In this document: piece after piece, positions 21,082 through 35,493 of the stretch | How positions within the stretch are numbered: position 1 is the stretch's first letter | How the letters are laid out: each line of letters begins with the position of its first letter | NCBI GenBank assembly: GCA_027493675.1 | Contig: JAOSKI010000001.1 | Coordinates: forward strand, 248,001 to 312,000 | Length of the DNA: 64,000 nucleotides | From: Microthrixaceae bacterium | GTDB taxonomy: Bacteria; Actinomycetota; Acidimicrobiia; Acidimicrobiales; Microtrichaceae | Direction of reading: 5' to 3' | Notes under the pieces: generated by a model | Database searches by the model: none | The model's input: the letters and a program-made list of their open reading frames with translations, nothing else | Told to the model about the DNA's origin: nothing | Translations under genes and position numbers: made by a program

Positions 21082-22500
21082 ATGTGGGAGCAGAAGATGG
21101 TCGACCGGAACACCCGAGGAACGGCTCGATCGGTGCTGCAGCACGGGTACGACTCGGTGCGGGACCTGGTCGGGTTCGATGCCGGCGAGCAGGTGGCATT
21201 GATCAGCCACATGCTGCGCTGGGTGCTGCTCGGCTCGCTGGTCGGGGTGCTGGGCGGGATCTCGTCCGCAGTGTTCTTGACCGCGCTGAGGTGGGCAACG
21301 GAGTCATTCGACGAACACGCGTGGCTGCTCTACCTGTTGCCGCTGGGTGGTCTGGCGATCGGCCTGGCGTACCACTACGGGGGTGGGCGGTCGGTCGAGG
21401 GCAACAACTTGATCATCGACGAGATCCACGAGCCGAAGGCGTGGGTGCCGCGACGGATGGCGCCGATGGTGCTGGTCGGCACCGTCGTCACCCACCTGTT
21501 CGGTGGTTCGGCGGGCCGTGAGGGCACGGCGATCCAGATGAGCGGCAGCCTCACCGACGCCGCGTCGAGGATCCTTCGCCTGGACCCGTATGACCGGCGG
21601 ATCATGTTGATCACCGCGATCGCCGGCGGGTTCGGTGCCGTGTTCGGCGTGCCGCTCGCCGGTGCGGTGTTCGCGCTGGAGGTCCAGTCGGTGGGTCGGG
21701 TGCAGTACGAGGCATTGGTGCCGTGCCTGGCGGCGTCGGTCGTCGGTGACCTCGTCGTGGCCGGGCTCGGTGTGCACCACACCGCGACCCCTGATCTCGG
21801 CCATGTCGCTCTGTCCGGCGGGCTGTTGTTGAAGGTGATGCTGGCCGGCCTGGCGTTCGGGTTGGCGAGCGTCGTGTTCTCCGAGCTCGCGCACGGCATC
21901 AGCGGGCCTTCGGCCGGTGGGTCAGCTGGGCGCCGGGCCGGCCGTTCATCGGCGGGTTCCTGGTGATCGGGCTCACGCTCGCGGTGGGCGACCGCTTCCT
22001 ACAACGGGCTGTCACTCGGGCTGATCGAGGTGAGCCTGTTCGGCGGCGATGTGCCGACGTGGGGGTTCGCGCTCAAGATCCTGTTCACTGCGGTCACGCT
22101 CGGGTCGGGGTTCGTCGGCGGGGAGGTCACGCCGTTGTTCGTGATCGGCGCCACGCTCGGCGCGACGCTGGCGGGAGTGTTGGACGTGCCGGTGCCGTTC
22201 CTTGCGGCGTTGGGCTTCGTGGCGGTGTTCGCCGGGGCTGCGAACACTCCGCTCGCGTGCACGATCATGGGAGTCGAGTTGTTCGGCGCCGGTGCCGTCC
22301 CGTATTTCGCGGCGGCGTGTGTGATCAGCTACGTGTTCTCGTCACACCGGGATCTATGGCACCCAGCGTCGGGACCCCCAAGCTGCCCCGCTGGTTGCAC
22401 CACGACCAGACCCTCGGCGGGGTCGCTGCGGACCGGCGTCGCTGGCTTCCCGAACGCCGCCCGCCCGCAGCCACCACCGCCGACCTGTCCGACACCTGAC
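21082..22500 (+). CDS. Voltage-gated chloride channel family protein, CLC-F (fluoride/proton antiporter) type (frameshifted)
   Basis: [98 protein letters not shown] and GREGT variants. Confidence 0.92.
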
Positions 22501-22520
22501 ACGAGCACCGGAGACCTGAC

Positions 22521-25509
<2,989 letters not shown>

Positions 25510-25513
<4 letters not shown>

Positions 25514-26820
25514 CCCCGACCGACCCGCCACCAGAGCCGGATCCCGCCGATCAGCCGGAGCGGCTGAGTCGCAACATCAAGATCCTGTCGCTGGTGTCGT
25601 TCTTCCAGGACACCGCCTCGGAGATGCTCTACCCGCTCCTGCCGATCTTCGTGACCTCCGTACTGGGCGCGCCCCCGGCGGTGCTCGGCCTCATCGAGGG
25701 CATCGCCGAGGCCACCGCCTCGATCGGCAAGGTCGCCTCCGGGCGGCTTGCGGACCTGCGCCACCGCCGACCGCTCGTCGCCACCGGCTACGCCATCTCC
25801 TCGATCAGCAAACCACTCATCGGTCTCGCCACCGGCTGGCCACTCGTCCTCGTCGGCCGCTTCACCGACCGTGTCGGCAAAGGCATGCGCGGCTCGCCCC
25901 GCGACGCGCTCATCGCCGATGACACCCACCCCCTGCGAACCGCAGCCGCGCCTACGGTTCCACCGGGCCGCTGACACCGCCGGCGCCGTCGTCGGACCGC
26001 TCATCGGACTCGTGCTCTACGAACTGATCGGACAGCGGATCCGACCGCTGTTCTTCATCGCCTTCATCCCCGCCATCATCAGCGTCGGCCTCATCTTCCT
26101 GGTCAAGGAACCGACCCCACCCGCGGCTCCAAGGCCGAGCCGCCGCACCGTTCTCGGTGTCCGGCCTCCCGACCCGCTACTGGCGAGTCGTCGTCCTCCT
26201 CGGCGCGTTCGCCTTCGTCAACTTCTCCGACACCCTCCTACTGCTCCGCGCCGACGACCTCGGCTTCAGCGTCACCCTCGGTCATCCTCGTCTACGTCCT
26301 CTACAACGCCAGCTACGCGCTGCTCAGCTACCCCGCCGGCGTCTGTGTCGGACCGCATGCCACGCCGCATCGTCTTCGCCGTCGGCCTCTGCTCTTCGCG
26401 ACGACCTACATCGGCCTCGGACTCACGACCTCCAGCGCGACGATCTGGGTGCTGTTCGCCATCTACGGCGGGTACGCCGCCCTCACCGACGGCATCAGCC
26501 GAGCCTGGGTCGCCGACCTCGCACCCCGCTCCGAGGTCGGCACCGCGCTCGGCGTCCACGGCGGCATCACCGGCATCGGCGCTTTCGCCGCGTCGCTCTG
26601 GGCAGGGCTCGCCTGGGGACACGACGGCCGCGGACCCCTCGTCATCGCCGGAGCCGTCGTCGCCGTCCTCGCCGTCGTCCTGCTCACCGGGGGGGTCAGC
26701 GCTGGACCCACCGCCGCAGCCTTCCCAGGTGCGCAGCGCGCCGTGATCACTCGGGAACTTCGGTCCGCCACCCATGCCGCTCGCAGCCTCATCATTCAGC
26801 TCAGGGGCACAGGTCCCTGA
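25510..26820 (+). CDS. MFS transporter (frameshifted), last gene of fluoride operon
   Basis: LSLVSFFQDTASEMLYPLLPIFVTSVLGAPPAVLGLIEGIAEATASIGKVASGRLADLRHRRPLVATGY, GRFTDRVGKGMRGSPRDALIAD; GTGA overlap with upstream GTPase. Confidence 0.88.
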
Positions 26821-26898
26821 AGCGCTCTCATGAGTCGAGGACGGGACTCCACCGGAGGAGGAAGATGGTCCCGGCTCACTCGTGACTGAACCAACAGT

Positions 26899-28092
26899 TC
26901 AAGCGTCCCGCTCCTGCAGCTGTGGCACCCGGTTGCTCGGGCGGAGGAGTGCGACGAGGGCGACGAGCATCCACCCCGTGAGGTGGGCGAAGGCCCAGGT
27001 AGGGCTGAGCGCGCTCCAGAGGATGCCGGCGATGGCGCTGGCGGCGAGGTTACCGGAGGCTCTGCACTGCAGCGAGCAGCCCGAACGCTGAGCCGCGTAG
27101 TTCGTCGGGGGCGTGGGTGGCGACAGCTGCGTGTTCGGCAGTCTCAACGCATCCGATGCCGATTCCGGCGAGCACGAAGAACGGCAGCAGCATCGCCCAG
27201 CCGGTCGTGTCGCGGGTGAAGCCGAGGTAGGCGAGAGCGAAGGCGGCGACGCCGAACATGAGGACGCGGGTGGCACCGCGTCGGTCGCTGTGGTGCCCGG
27301 CTGCGACGCTGGTCAATGTGGCGGCGATGTTGTAGCCGACGTACAACCACAAGGCCATGGTGGTAGCCCGGCTCTGGCCATGGCCGGGGGTGAGCAGCTC
27401 GGTGGCCCGCAGGATCAACAGGGTGGCGGCGCAGTTGCCGACCTCGAACGCCGTGATCCCACCGAACAGCGACCGCAACGGACCGACCAGCACCGGTCGC
27501 ACTCGGATCCGCAACGGCTTGCGTTCCACCTTCTCCGGCTTCTCGGTGTGGCGGATGGCGTAGATGATCGCCACCGCAGCGAGGGAGCCCGGGAGGACCG
27601 ACAAGCCGATCGCCCACCGGGTGCCGACGATCGTGATGAGCACGATGGCCAGCACCGGTCCGAGGATGGCACCGAGGTTGTCCATGGCCCTCTCGAATCC
27701 GTAGGCCCGCCCATAGGCCGTCGCGGGCACGACGTCCGCGAGGAGCGCATTTCGGGCCGGCACCCGCAGACCCCGCGCCGTCCACGCCCCGGCGCGCAAC
27801 AACGCGACCTGCCACACGCCGGTGGCAGCGCCGATGCCGGCGGAGAGCACAGCGGTGGTCGTGTAGCCGCCGACGGCGACAGTGCGACGCCGCTCCGGCT
27901 CATCCGCCAACGCCCCGCCGGCGAACCGCCACCCCGGCGAGCGCGTCGCTCACCCCTTCGATCACCCCCAGCGCCGAGGCCGGAGCGCCGAGGGTCGAGG
28001 TGAGCAGGGACGGCAACAACGCCGGTCGGGACCTCGTGGCCGACATCCGCCAGCAGGCTGGCGGTACCGATCCCAGCCACTCCCGGTGTCAT
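26899..28092 (-). CDS. MFS transporter, convergent to the fluoride operon (frameshifted)
   Basis: LRVPARNALLADVVPATAYGRAYGFERAMDNLGAILGPVLAIVLI, GYNIAATLTSVAAGHHSDRRGATRVLM, C-term LLRPSNRVPQLQERDA. Confidence 0.85.
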
Positions 28093-28296
28093 CCACTTCC
28101 GGTGTCGCCGCTAGCGAGGTCGATCGGCTCGTCGCTCACCCGGTGAGTCTCCCGCGACGTGCCACTGGCTCTGCTAATCCCTTGCTAATCCGCGGTGGCG
28201 AATCGGGTGGATCGAGCGGCACGGCGTGGACGCGAAACCCTTGAGTTTCCGGGCTACAGTCGACGCAGCCTCACGGTGTGGACGGTCCAAGGACGC

Positions 28297-28340
28297 CTTG
28301 TAAACAGCAGGTCAGGAGTTCGATTCTCCTCTCGGGCTCT
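28297..28340. repeat. att core copy 2 (attR of element 1 / attL of element 2)
   Basis: 44/44 identical to 16239-16282. Confidence 0.95.
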
Positions 28341-28476
28341 GTTCAGACCCGCCGAAGCCCTTGGAATTGCAGGGGTTCTCGGCACGTGGTCAGGTTGGTG
28401 TTCAGACCCGACCGTCACCGTGTCTCACGGAATCCCACCGACGTCTCACGAATCGGTGCGAGAACGGAGAGACAGG

Positions 28477-29629
28477 ATGCAGGGCAGCAAGCGCAAGGGA
28501 CGACGTCCGGGGACCTGGGAGCTGCGCGTCGACGCCGGTGAGGACCCGTTGACGCGCAAGCGTCAGCAGAAGTCGGTGACCTTCCACGGCACCTCGCGCC
28601 AGGCCGACGTCGCGTTGGCCGAGCTGATCACCAAGTCAGCTCGCGGCCAGGTGTCGGTCGGCCAGCGCACCGTCGCGCACGCGGTCGAGGCGGGGCTGCG
28701 TCAGGCCGAGCCTCGAAGGGCTCGAGCCGACGACGTTGCGCAACTACCGCACCTCGGCCGAGTGCCACGTGCTGCCGGCGCTCGGGTCACGTCGGCTGTC
28801 GCACCTGAGCGCCGAGCACCTCGACCGCTTCTACGGCGCGCTGGTCGAGGCGGGCTACTCGCGCTCGACGGTGCGCGGCTGTCACGTGCTCCTGTGCCGG
28901 GTGCTCGACCAGGCGAAGCGCTGGGGATGGGTCGCTGTCAACGTCGGACGCGACGCACGCCCACCTCGCCAGCACACGTCGAACCCGAAGCCGGTGCCGA
29001 TCGACGTGGCGAGGTCGATGATCGACGAGGCGGCGAAGGTGAACCCGACGCTCGCCACGCTGATCGTGCTCGCAGCCGACACCGGCGCGCGACGCGGTGA
29101 GCTGTGCGCGCTGCGCTGGCGACACGTCGACGTCGCCGCGAGCACCCTGCGGATCGAGGCGGCGATCGGTGAGACGAACGTCGTCTACGAGAAGGACACC
29201 AAGACCCACCAGCACCGCACGGTCACGCTGTCGTCGTTCGCGCTCGACTGGCTGCTCGACCACCGGGACCGCCACGCCAAGGCGTGCGCGCTGTGCGGCA
29301 TCGAGCTCAGTGACGACGCCTGCGTGCTCGCACCCGAGCCCGGCGGGCTGAAGCCGCTGCACCCTTCGAGCGCGACCAGAGCGTTCAGCCGATTGCGCGA
29401 CCGCATGGAGCTGCCGAGCTGGATCCACCTGCAAGGCCTTCGCCACCTCCAGGTCACCCAGCTCCTCGACGCCGGCATCCCGCTGCGCAGCGTCTCCGGT
29501 CGAGTCGGCCACCGCAATCCGTCGACCACCACGAACATCTACGCCCACTGGATCCAGGAGTCCGACGCACATTCTGCGAAGGTGGTGGGCGGTCGGATCT
29601 GGGGCTCGGCGGAACGTGGTCAGCCCTGA
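28477..29629 (+). CDS. Tyrosine-type site-specific integrase of element 2 (one frameshift)
   Basis: GSKRKGRRPGTWELRVDAGEDPLTRKRQQKSVTFHGT, ADTGARRGELCALRWRHVD, WIHLQGLRHLQVTQLLDAGIPLRSVSGRVGHRNPSTTTNIYAHW. Confidence 0.93.
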
Positions 29630-29724
29630 ACACGGTGCTAGGTAAGGGGTGACCGTTCGGCTCCAGCAGCGGGCCGGCCAGACCACCGGTGGAACCGGAG
29701 CGGGCATACGATCGTCAGACGATC

Positions 29725-30106
29725 ATGCAGCCGAGCACGTTGTGTCGAGCGTTCGTCATAGCGGTCATCAGCACGGGCACCCTCGGTGCGTCTGGTTGTG
29801 CGATCGGTTGGCAGGACCAGCCGATCAGTCGCGTCCTGGTGTCAGCTGACGGTCGTTCGCTCGACGTGGGCTGGCATTGCCACAAGGAAGCCGATGTCGA
29901 GGTGGAGGGAGTCCGAGGACGAGGTGCGGCTCCGCTTCCGTGTCGACAGCTACAAGGGCGACTGCGCTGACCTCGAGCGAGTGACGCTGGCGTCGGCGCT
30001 CGGTGACCGCCGGATCGTCGACTCCACGACTGGCAAAGCGGTGACACCGTGCCTCGACACCAGTGGAGGAGCGGTCGGAACCATGACTGCCCCTGAGTGC
30101 CAGTAG
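29725..30106 (+). CDS. Hypothetical lipoprotein (one frameshift)
   Basis: Signal peptide/lipobox FVIAVISTGTLGASGC; two frames join near 29905. Confidence 0.5.
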
Positions 30107-30131
30107 GCGACCAGCGGTCGATCGCCAGCTG

Positions 30132-30174
30132 GTTGCGCTTGCGCAACAAGCCAGTCTGTGCCACTTCCTGACCA
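30132..30174. repeat. Inverted repeat, left copy, with internal hairpin gttgcgc-tt-gcgcaac
   Basis: Reverse complement of 30797-30840 with a few differences. Confidence 0.85.
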
Positions 30175-30477
30175 CGTCCGAATCTGCAGGATCGGAGCTG
30201 TCGTCAACCGCCGAAGCGCTACCCGGTCGAGATGTCGTACGGGTACCTGATGGCGAGCTGGGAGTATCGCTCTGCGATCACCCACACGACCACGACGCCT
30301 GCTCAGGGACCATCGCGGCGAACGCCGGGCTCGTGCCGGTACCGGCCGAGCATCGTCCCAGCGGCCCTCAGCGTTGCACAGCGCCATCGGGAACCGGATC
30401 ACGGTCTCCCGGCGGTGCGATCGGCTCGACGGCGAGCCAGGGATCCAGGCAGTCCTCGAGCAGGGTCGGCTGGAAGC

Positions 30478-30749
30478 TCACCCGGCCGAGTGGCGGAGGC
30501 GCTTCTCGAGGTCGTCAGCTGGCTGCCCACCAGCGGCGTCGAGCCGCTCGACCTCGGCGACGAACTCGGGGTCCTTGGCCGGGGCCTCGGCCACCGCTGC
30601 GGCGGGATCGGTCCCCTGCTTGACCGCCCGCTCGATGCGGTGCCAGGTGATCTCGCCACGCAGTGCCTTTCCGCCACCTGCGGTGCGTCCTCACCGAACT
30701 CGGCGACGAACTCACGCACCACCTCGTCGGACAGATCGACCGTGCTCAT
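30478..30749 (-). CDS. Small hypothetical protein (frameshifted) between inverted repeats
   Basis: MSTVDLSDEVVREFVAEFGEDAPQVAE / GEITWHRIERAVKQGTDPAAAVAEAPAKDPEFVAEVERLDAAGGQPADDLEKRLRHSAG*. Confidence 0.4.
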
Positions 30750-30796
30750 GTCGGCAAGAGTACGCCTCGACGGGTCCGAGCCATCGGCGAGTTGCG

Positions 30797-30840
30797 GTGG
30801 TCAGGAGGTGGCACAGACTGGCTTGTTCCGCATGCGGAAC
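30797..30840. repeat. Inverted repeat, right copy, with internal hairpin gttccgc-at-gcggaac
   Basis: gtggtcaggaggtggcacagactggcttgttccgcatgcggaac. Confidence 0.85.
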
Positions 30841-30913
30841 AGGCGGGGGGCGGTTGGAGCGAGTCCTGACAGCTGCCCGGCTACCCCCGATCGCTGATAT
30901 CATTTCTGAGATC

Positions 30914-31255
30914 ATGTGGTCGGTCGAGCTCGAACCAGAGGTGGAGGAATGGCTCGACACGCTCAGCACAATCGAGTTCGCCACCGTGCTTCCCCACATC
31001 GAGCGGCTGGCGGATCGTGGCAGTGCATTGCGGATGCCGGCGTCGAGGCCACTGGGCGACGGTCTGTTCGAACTCCGGTTCGACATGTCGAATGCGGCGT
31101 GGAGGATTCCGTTCTTCTTCGTGCCCGAGCGCAGGATCGTGCTGCTGACGGTGTTCCGCAAGCAGCGCATGAACGAGCGACAAGAGATCACCCGGGCTCG
31201 AGCGGCGATGACCCGCTGCATCGCTGAGGCCCACACCGCAGAGGAGGACGACTGA
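30914..31255 (+). CDS. RelE/HigB-like toxin (phage-derived Gp49-like)
   Basis: WSVELEPEVEEWLDTLSTIEFATVLPHIERLADRGSALRMPASRPLGDGLFELRFDMSNAAWRIPFFFVPERRIVLLTVFRKQRMNERQEI; TGATG overlap with XRE antitoxin. Confidence 0.88.
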   Translation: MWSVELEPEVEEWLDTLSTIEFATVLPHIERLADRGSALRMPASRPLGDGLFELRFDMSNAAWRIPFFFVPERRIVLLTVFRKQRMNERQEITRARAAMTRCIAEAHTAEEDD

Positions 31256-31560
31256 TGGCACGAACCACGATCGATGACCTGAAGGCCCGACGCCTGGGCC
31301 AGATGTCCGAGGCAGAGCTCGCCGAGTTCGACGCTACCTACGCCGCGACCAAGTTGGCGCTCGAGGTCGGTGAACAGGTCCGCGACGCGCGGGAGGCGGC
31401 GGGCCTGACCCAGCGCGAGCTCGCCTCGCGGATGGGAACCAGCCAGGCGGCGATCGCCCGTCTCGAAGCCGGAGGGGTCGGCGCCACGCTCACGACGTTG
31501 CAGAAGGTCGCCACCGCGCTGAACCTCGAAGTCGCGGTCCTTCTCCGCCCGGCGAGCTGA
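31255..31560 (+). CDS. XRE-family antitoxin (HigA-like)
   Basis: VGEQVRDAREAAGLTQRELASRMGTSQAAIARLEAGGVGATLTTLQKVATALNLEV. Confidence 0.9.
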   Translation: MARTTIDDLKARRLGQMSEAELAEFDATYAATKLALEVGEQVRDAREAAGLTQRELASRMGTSQAAIARLEAGGVGATLTTLQKVATALNLEVAVLLRPAS

Positions 31561-31690
31561 CCGCTTCTCCCAGGCTCGTTCCGGGCAGTCGGATGCATGA
31601 CCAAGGTCGCGACGGCGCGATCGCCCTGCATGGACCCCCGCCCAACGCTACCGCGACAGGGAGCCACCGGTGGCGGCTTGCAGGCAGAGA

Positions 31691-32571
31691 TCAGATGTCG
31701 TCGAAGAACTCTGGCGACACCACGACGTCTTCCTCGACCCTCGTGACCGTTCGGACACCCAGTTCGTAGCTCTTCAGCAAGTCACACAGCTGGTCCCCAT
31801 CGATGAGTTCGATCGGCGGGCGCCGTCGCGAGTGGCCTCGCTCTGTGCCTCCTTTGTGAACGATCCGGTGGTGATCAAGAGCCCCTTGTCGCCACGACCG
31901 GCCATCGCTCCACGGAAGTCGCGTACCGCATGAGGGGCGACCTTTCCCTGATACCGCTTGTACTGGAAGAAGGTCTGGAAGCTGACGAGAGAGAGCCGAT
32001 AGACGCCCACCCCGTCGATGCCACCGTCGCCGGACTTGCCCGTCACGGTGACGTTCACGAAGCCCGCCTCTCGGAGGAGCCGTTGGGCGAGGCGCTCGAA
32101 ACCGTCCGGCGGCATGCTCAAGAGGCGGTCGAGCAGCTGTCGCTTCCAGTCGAGCTCATCGAGCTCTTCAGGGGCTGCGTCGGTCTCGGCCGCATCGTCA
32201 GGCGGCGGCTGCCTGAGGCGTTCCGCCCGCTGTGCTGCGAGTTCCTTGCGCCATTCCCGATCCCGCTCGATCAACTCGGGTTCGGTGGCCGTTCGGCCGT
32301 AGTCGGTCAAGGACCAGAACCCCTCGCACGCTGTTCTCCACGCGCCGAGGTTCTTCAGGTTCGTCCGAGCCCAGGCGAGGCGGTACTCGATCTCCGACTT
32401 GCTCGAGTCGCCGTGCGGTACGGCGAGCTGGTCCTCGCTGAACCGCTCATGCTCGATGACCTTGTCGACGATCTCCTGGATCGTTCCCGACCCACCGAGG
32501 ATCTTCAGGGCCTCGATCGTCGGACCGAACAGCTGATTCCACTGCGGGATGACGACATCTGCATCGACCAT
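31691..32571 (-). CDS. Mrr-like restriction endonuclease (one frameshift at the C-terminus)
   Basis: N-terminal Mrr_N-like winged helix; catalytic region FERLAQRLLREAGFVNVTVTGKSGDGGIDGVGV...FFQYKRYQGKVAPHAVRDFRGAMAGRGDKGLLITTGSFTKEAQSEA. Confidence 0.9.
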
Positions 32572-32725
32572 CGCGTGACCGTACCCAACGCCGCCCCTGC
32601 CTCACGGCTTGTCTCACGAATCTCTGGACGAACACGGATATCGGGGGTTGAATCACGTGAGACGTCAGCGCAGATTCCCGGACAGGGCGGGCCACGACGG
32701 ACCTGGGTGGACACTTGACCCACGA

Positions 32726-32769
32726 CTTGTAGACAGCAGGTCAGGAGTTCGATTCTCCTCTCGGGCTCT
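32726..32769. repeat. att core copy 3 (attR of element 2)
   Basis: 43/44 identical to 16239-16282 (TTGTAGACAG vs TTGTAAACAG). Confidence 0.95.
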
Positions 32770-32972
32770 GAGTTACATCGGGCTTCGCTCCCTTGGCGTG
32801 GCGTCGAAGGCCTCACGGACCGCCACCGGAAGTTCACCTCGGGGGGTTCTGCGGCACACTCGGTACCTCTGGGAATCTGAGCTGACTCTCGGCCAACACA
32901 CCGGGTGACGTGTTACGACTTGAACACCGCCGAGTAGCGGTCCTCGACCACCAGAGGGGGCCCTCCTGGCTG

Positions 32973-33019
32973 TTCTGTGGGGTGTGCGTGGCGCGTAGCG
33001 CCACGCACACCCCACAGAA
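32973..33019. terminator. 22-bp perfect inverted repeat, bidirectional terminator-like
   Basis: ttctgtggggtgtgcgtggcgc-gta-gcgccacgcacaccccacagaa. Confidence 0.65.
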
Positions 33020-33083
33020 CCAGGTCCGCTCGGTCGTCAGGCGAGTAGGTTGGATCTGTGATCGACAGTTGCCGCAGCGCTGC

Positions 33084-34729
33084 ATGACGTCCACCCAGGG
33101 CGCGGCGGCGCCGACCGCGGGAAAGATGCGGTGGTGGCCGCTGGTGTCGCTGGCCACCGCGCAGTTCGTGATGGTGCTCGACCAGTCGGTCATGAACGTG
33201 TCCATCTCACAACTCGTGGACGACTTCGACACCACCGTCACCACGATCCAGGGCGTCATCACCCTCTACACGCTGATGATGGCGATGCTGATGCTGACCG
33301 GAGGGAAGATCGGCGACATCCTCGGTCGTCGTCGGGCCTTCGTGATCGGCTTGATCATCTACGCGTGCGGCTCCGCCATGACCGCGGCGGCTCCGACCGT
33401 CGCGATCCTCGCCCTCGGGTGGTCGGTACTCGAGGGGTCGGCGCCGCTCTCGTGTTGCCTGCGCTGGCCGCGCTGATCGCCGGCAACTTCGAGGGCGCGT
33501 CACGCAAGTTGGCCTACGCGGTGATCGGCGGGGTTGCGGGCGCAGGGATCGCTGTCGGGCCGATCCTCGGGGTTGGGCCACCACCGAGTTGAGTTGGCGG
33601 GTGGTGTTCGCGGGCGAGGTCGTGCTGGTGGCTTTCATCCTCGCCACGGTGCGCTTCGTCGCCGATGCCGAACGCAGCGGGCCGGCCCCCCGCCTCGACC
33701 TGCTCGGCAGCGTGCTGGCAGCCTCGGGCCTGGGTGCGATCGTCCTGGGAACGCTGCAATCGAGCAGTTGGGGTTGGGTGAAGCCCAAGGACTCACCGGT
33801 CGAGCCATTCGGCTTCTCGCTCACCGTGTTCGTGATCGCCGGGGGTGTTGCGCTGCTCTGGGGTTCGTGCGCTGGCAGCGTCACCGCGAGGCGAAGGCCA
33901 CAGACCCGCTCGTGCACCTCGACCTGCTGAAGGTGCTGCCGTTGCGCTCCGGGCTCATCGGGCTGTTCAGCCAGAACCTGATCCTCATGGGTGTGTTCTT
34001 CACGGTGCCGCTTTACCTGCAGATGGTGCTCGGCTACAACGCACTCGACACGGGGATCAAGATGCTCCCGGTCTCGATCATGATGTTCCTTGCCTCAGCC
34101 GCAGGCTCCAGGCTCTCTGCCAGGTGGCCCGTGCGGACAGTGGTTCGAGCAGGACTCACGATCGTGTCGCTGTCGACCTTCCTGCTGCTGGCGATGGTGC
34201 GGCCTGACCTGAGCGACGCCGGTTTCGCCGTTTCGATGGGCGGGATGGGTCTTGGGATGGGCCTGCTGGCTTCCCAACTCGGCAACGTGGTCCAGTCGTC
34301 CGTCGATGCCTCAGGCCGTGGAGAGGCGGGGGCCTGCAGTACACCGGTCAGCAGCTCGGCTCATCGCTGGGCGTGGCCTTCATCGGTGCGATCGTGCTGG
34401 CGGGATTGACAGGGGTCTTCATGTCCAAGGTCGACCAGGACGACCGCATCAGCGCAGCGGTTCAACAGGAGGTTGGCGTGAGGGTGTCCTCCGGTGCGAG
34501 CTTCGTCGACACCGACCACATCGCCAGTGCAGCCGACAAGGCCGGTCTGGACGAGGCCACAACGACGGCGCTCGTCGAGGACTACGAGGATGCCCAGATC
34601 ATGTCGCTGAAGGCAGGTCTGCTGGTCGCCGGGCTGCTGGCGTTGGCCTCGCTTGCATTCACCAGAGACCTGCCGCGCACCGTCGCAGCACCCGACCAAG
34701 ATGAAGCGGCGGTGGGTGGGAGTCAGTGA
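33084..34729 (+). CDS. DHA2-family MFS transporter, EmrB/QacA-like (frameshifted)
   Basis: ATAQFVMVLDQSVMNVSISQLVDDF, GGKIGDILGRRRAFVIGL, C-terminal TM helix. Confidence 0.88.
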
Positions 34730-34777
34730 CCACGCGGGTGCTAGCGTGTGCCGAACGCACACCGTCGAGGGGGACTC

Positions 34778-35466
34778 ATGCGATCAATCAACAAGGGCGT
34801 CTCAATGAAGTCGATGGCGGTGATCGGTGTTGTCACCGCCTCTCTGGTCATGGCCGCGTGCGCGCCCAAGCCGAGCAATCCGGGGGTCACCACGACCACG
34901 ACGACCTCCACCACCCTTCCGTGGTCCGAACCGACGGGTGTGTGGACACCCTTCTCGATGACGTGCAGCGTCAACGTGCTGGGAACCAACTACTACTTCC
35001 CACAGGATGCCTCGGTGAACGTCGAGGCTCCGCTCACGGTGGCCCAAGGCGAGACCTTCGACATGATGGTTGCACCGGGACCATTCGTGATCCCGAGCAA
35101 TGTGCAGGGCTACAACCTGTCGTCGATGTCCTCTGTGACGATCAGGTTCCCGCTGTCGTCCAACGTCCAGTTCGTCGACTCGGTGATGTCGGCCGGCATC
35201 AACATGGGTCCCGGCTATCCGAGCCTGACCATCTCGGGCACCGACATGCTGTACCGCGGCCCGGGCCCTTCGTCCCCGGCTCAACCGTGCAGATGCCCAA
35301 GGTCCGCCTGACCTTCAAGGCGACTGGTGTCCCCGGCAGCACAGTCGATGTGCGAATGACCCGCCTCTCGACTGTGGCGTCGGTCTCCGGGGTTTCCGTG
35401 CCCAGTTCCTGCACACCGGACGCGCTGAACCCGTTGTTCTGGACCACCACGATCATCGGGGAGTGA
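34778..35466 (+). CDS. Hypothetical lipoprotein (one frameshift)
   Basis: Lipobox VTASLVMAACAPKPSNPGVTTTTTTSTTLP; beta-rich secreted domain. Confidence 0.6.
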
Positions 35467-35493
35467 CCTGAGCGACCGGCGAGGCGGCCCACG

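Larger units (their letters stand above)
28297..32769. mobile_element. Integrative element 2, tandem to element 1
   Basis: Bounded by att copies 2 and 3; integrase at left end; TA and restriction cargo. Confidence 0.85.

Noticed and set aside
28285-28341. Second tRNA-Thr gene at att copy 2
   Set aside because: Only the 3' half of the tRNA (anticodon loop to acceptor) is present; no 5' half, so it is an att duplication.
32715-32770. Third tRNA-Thr gene at att copy 3
   Set aside because: Again only the 3' segment, with one mismatch in the anticodon-stem region.
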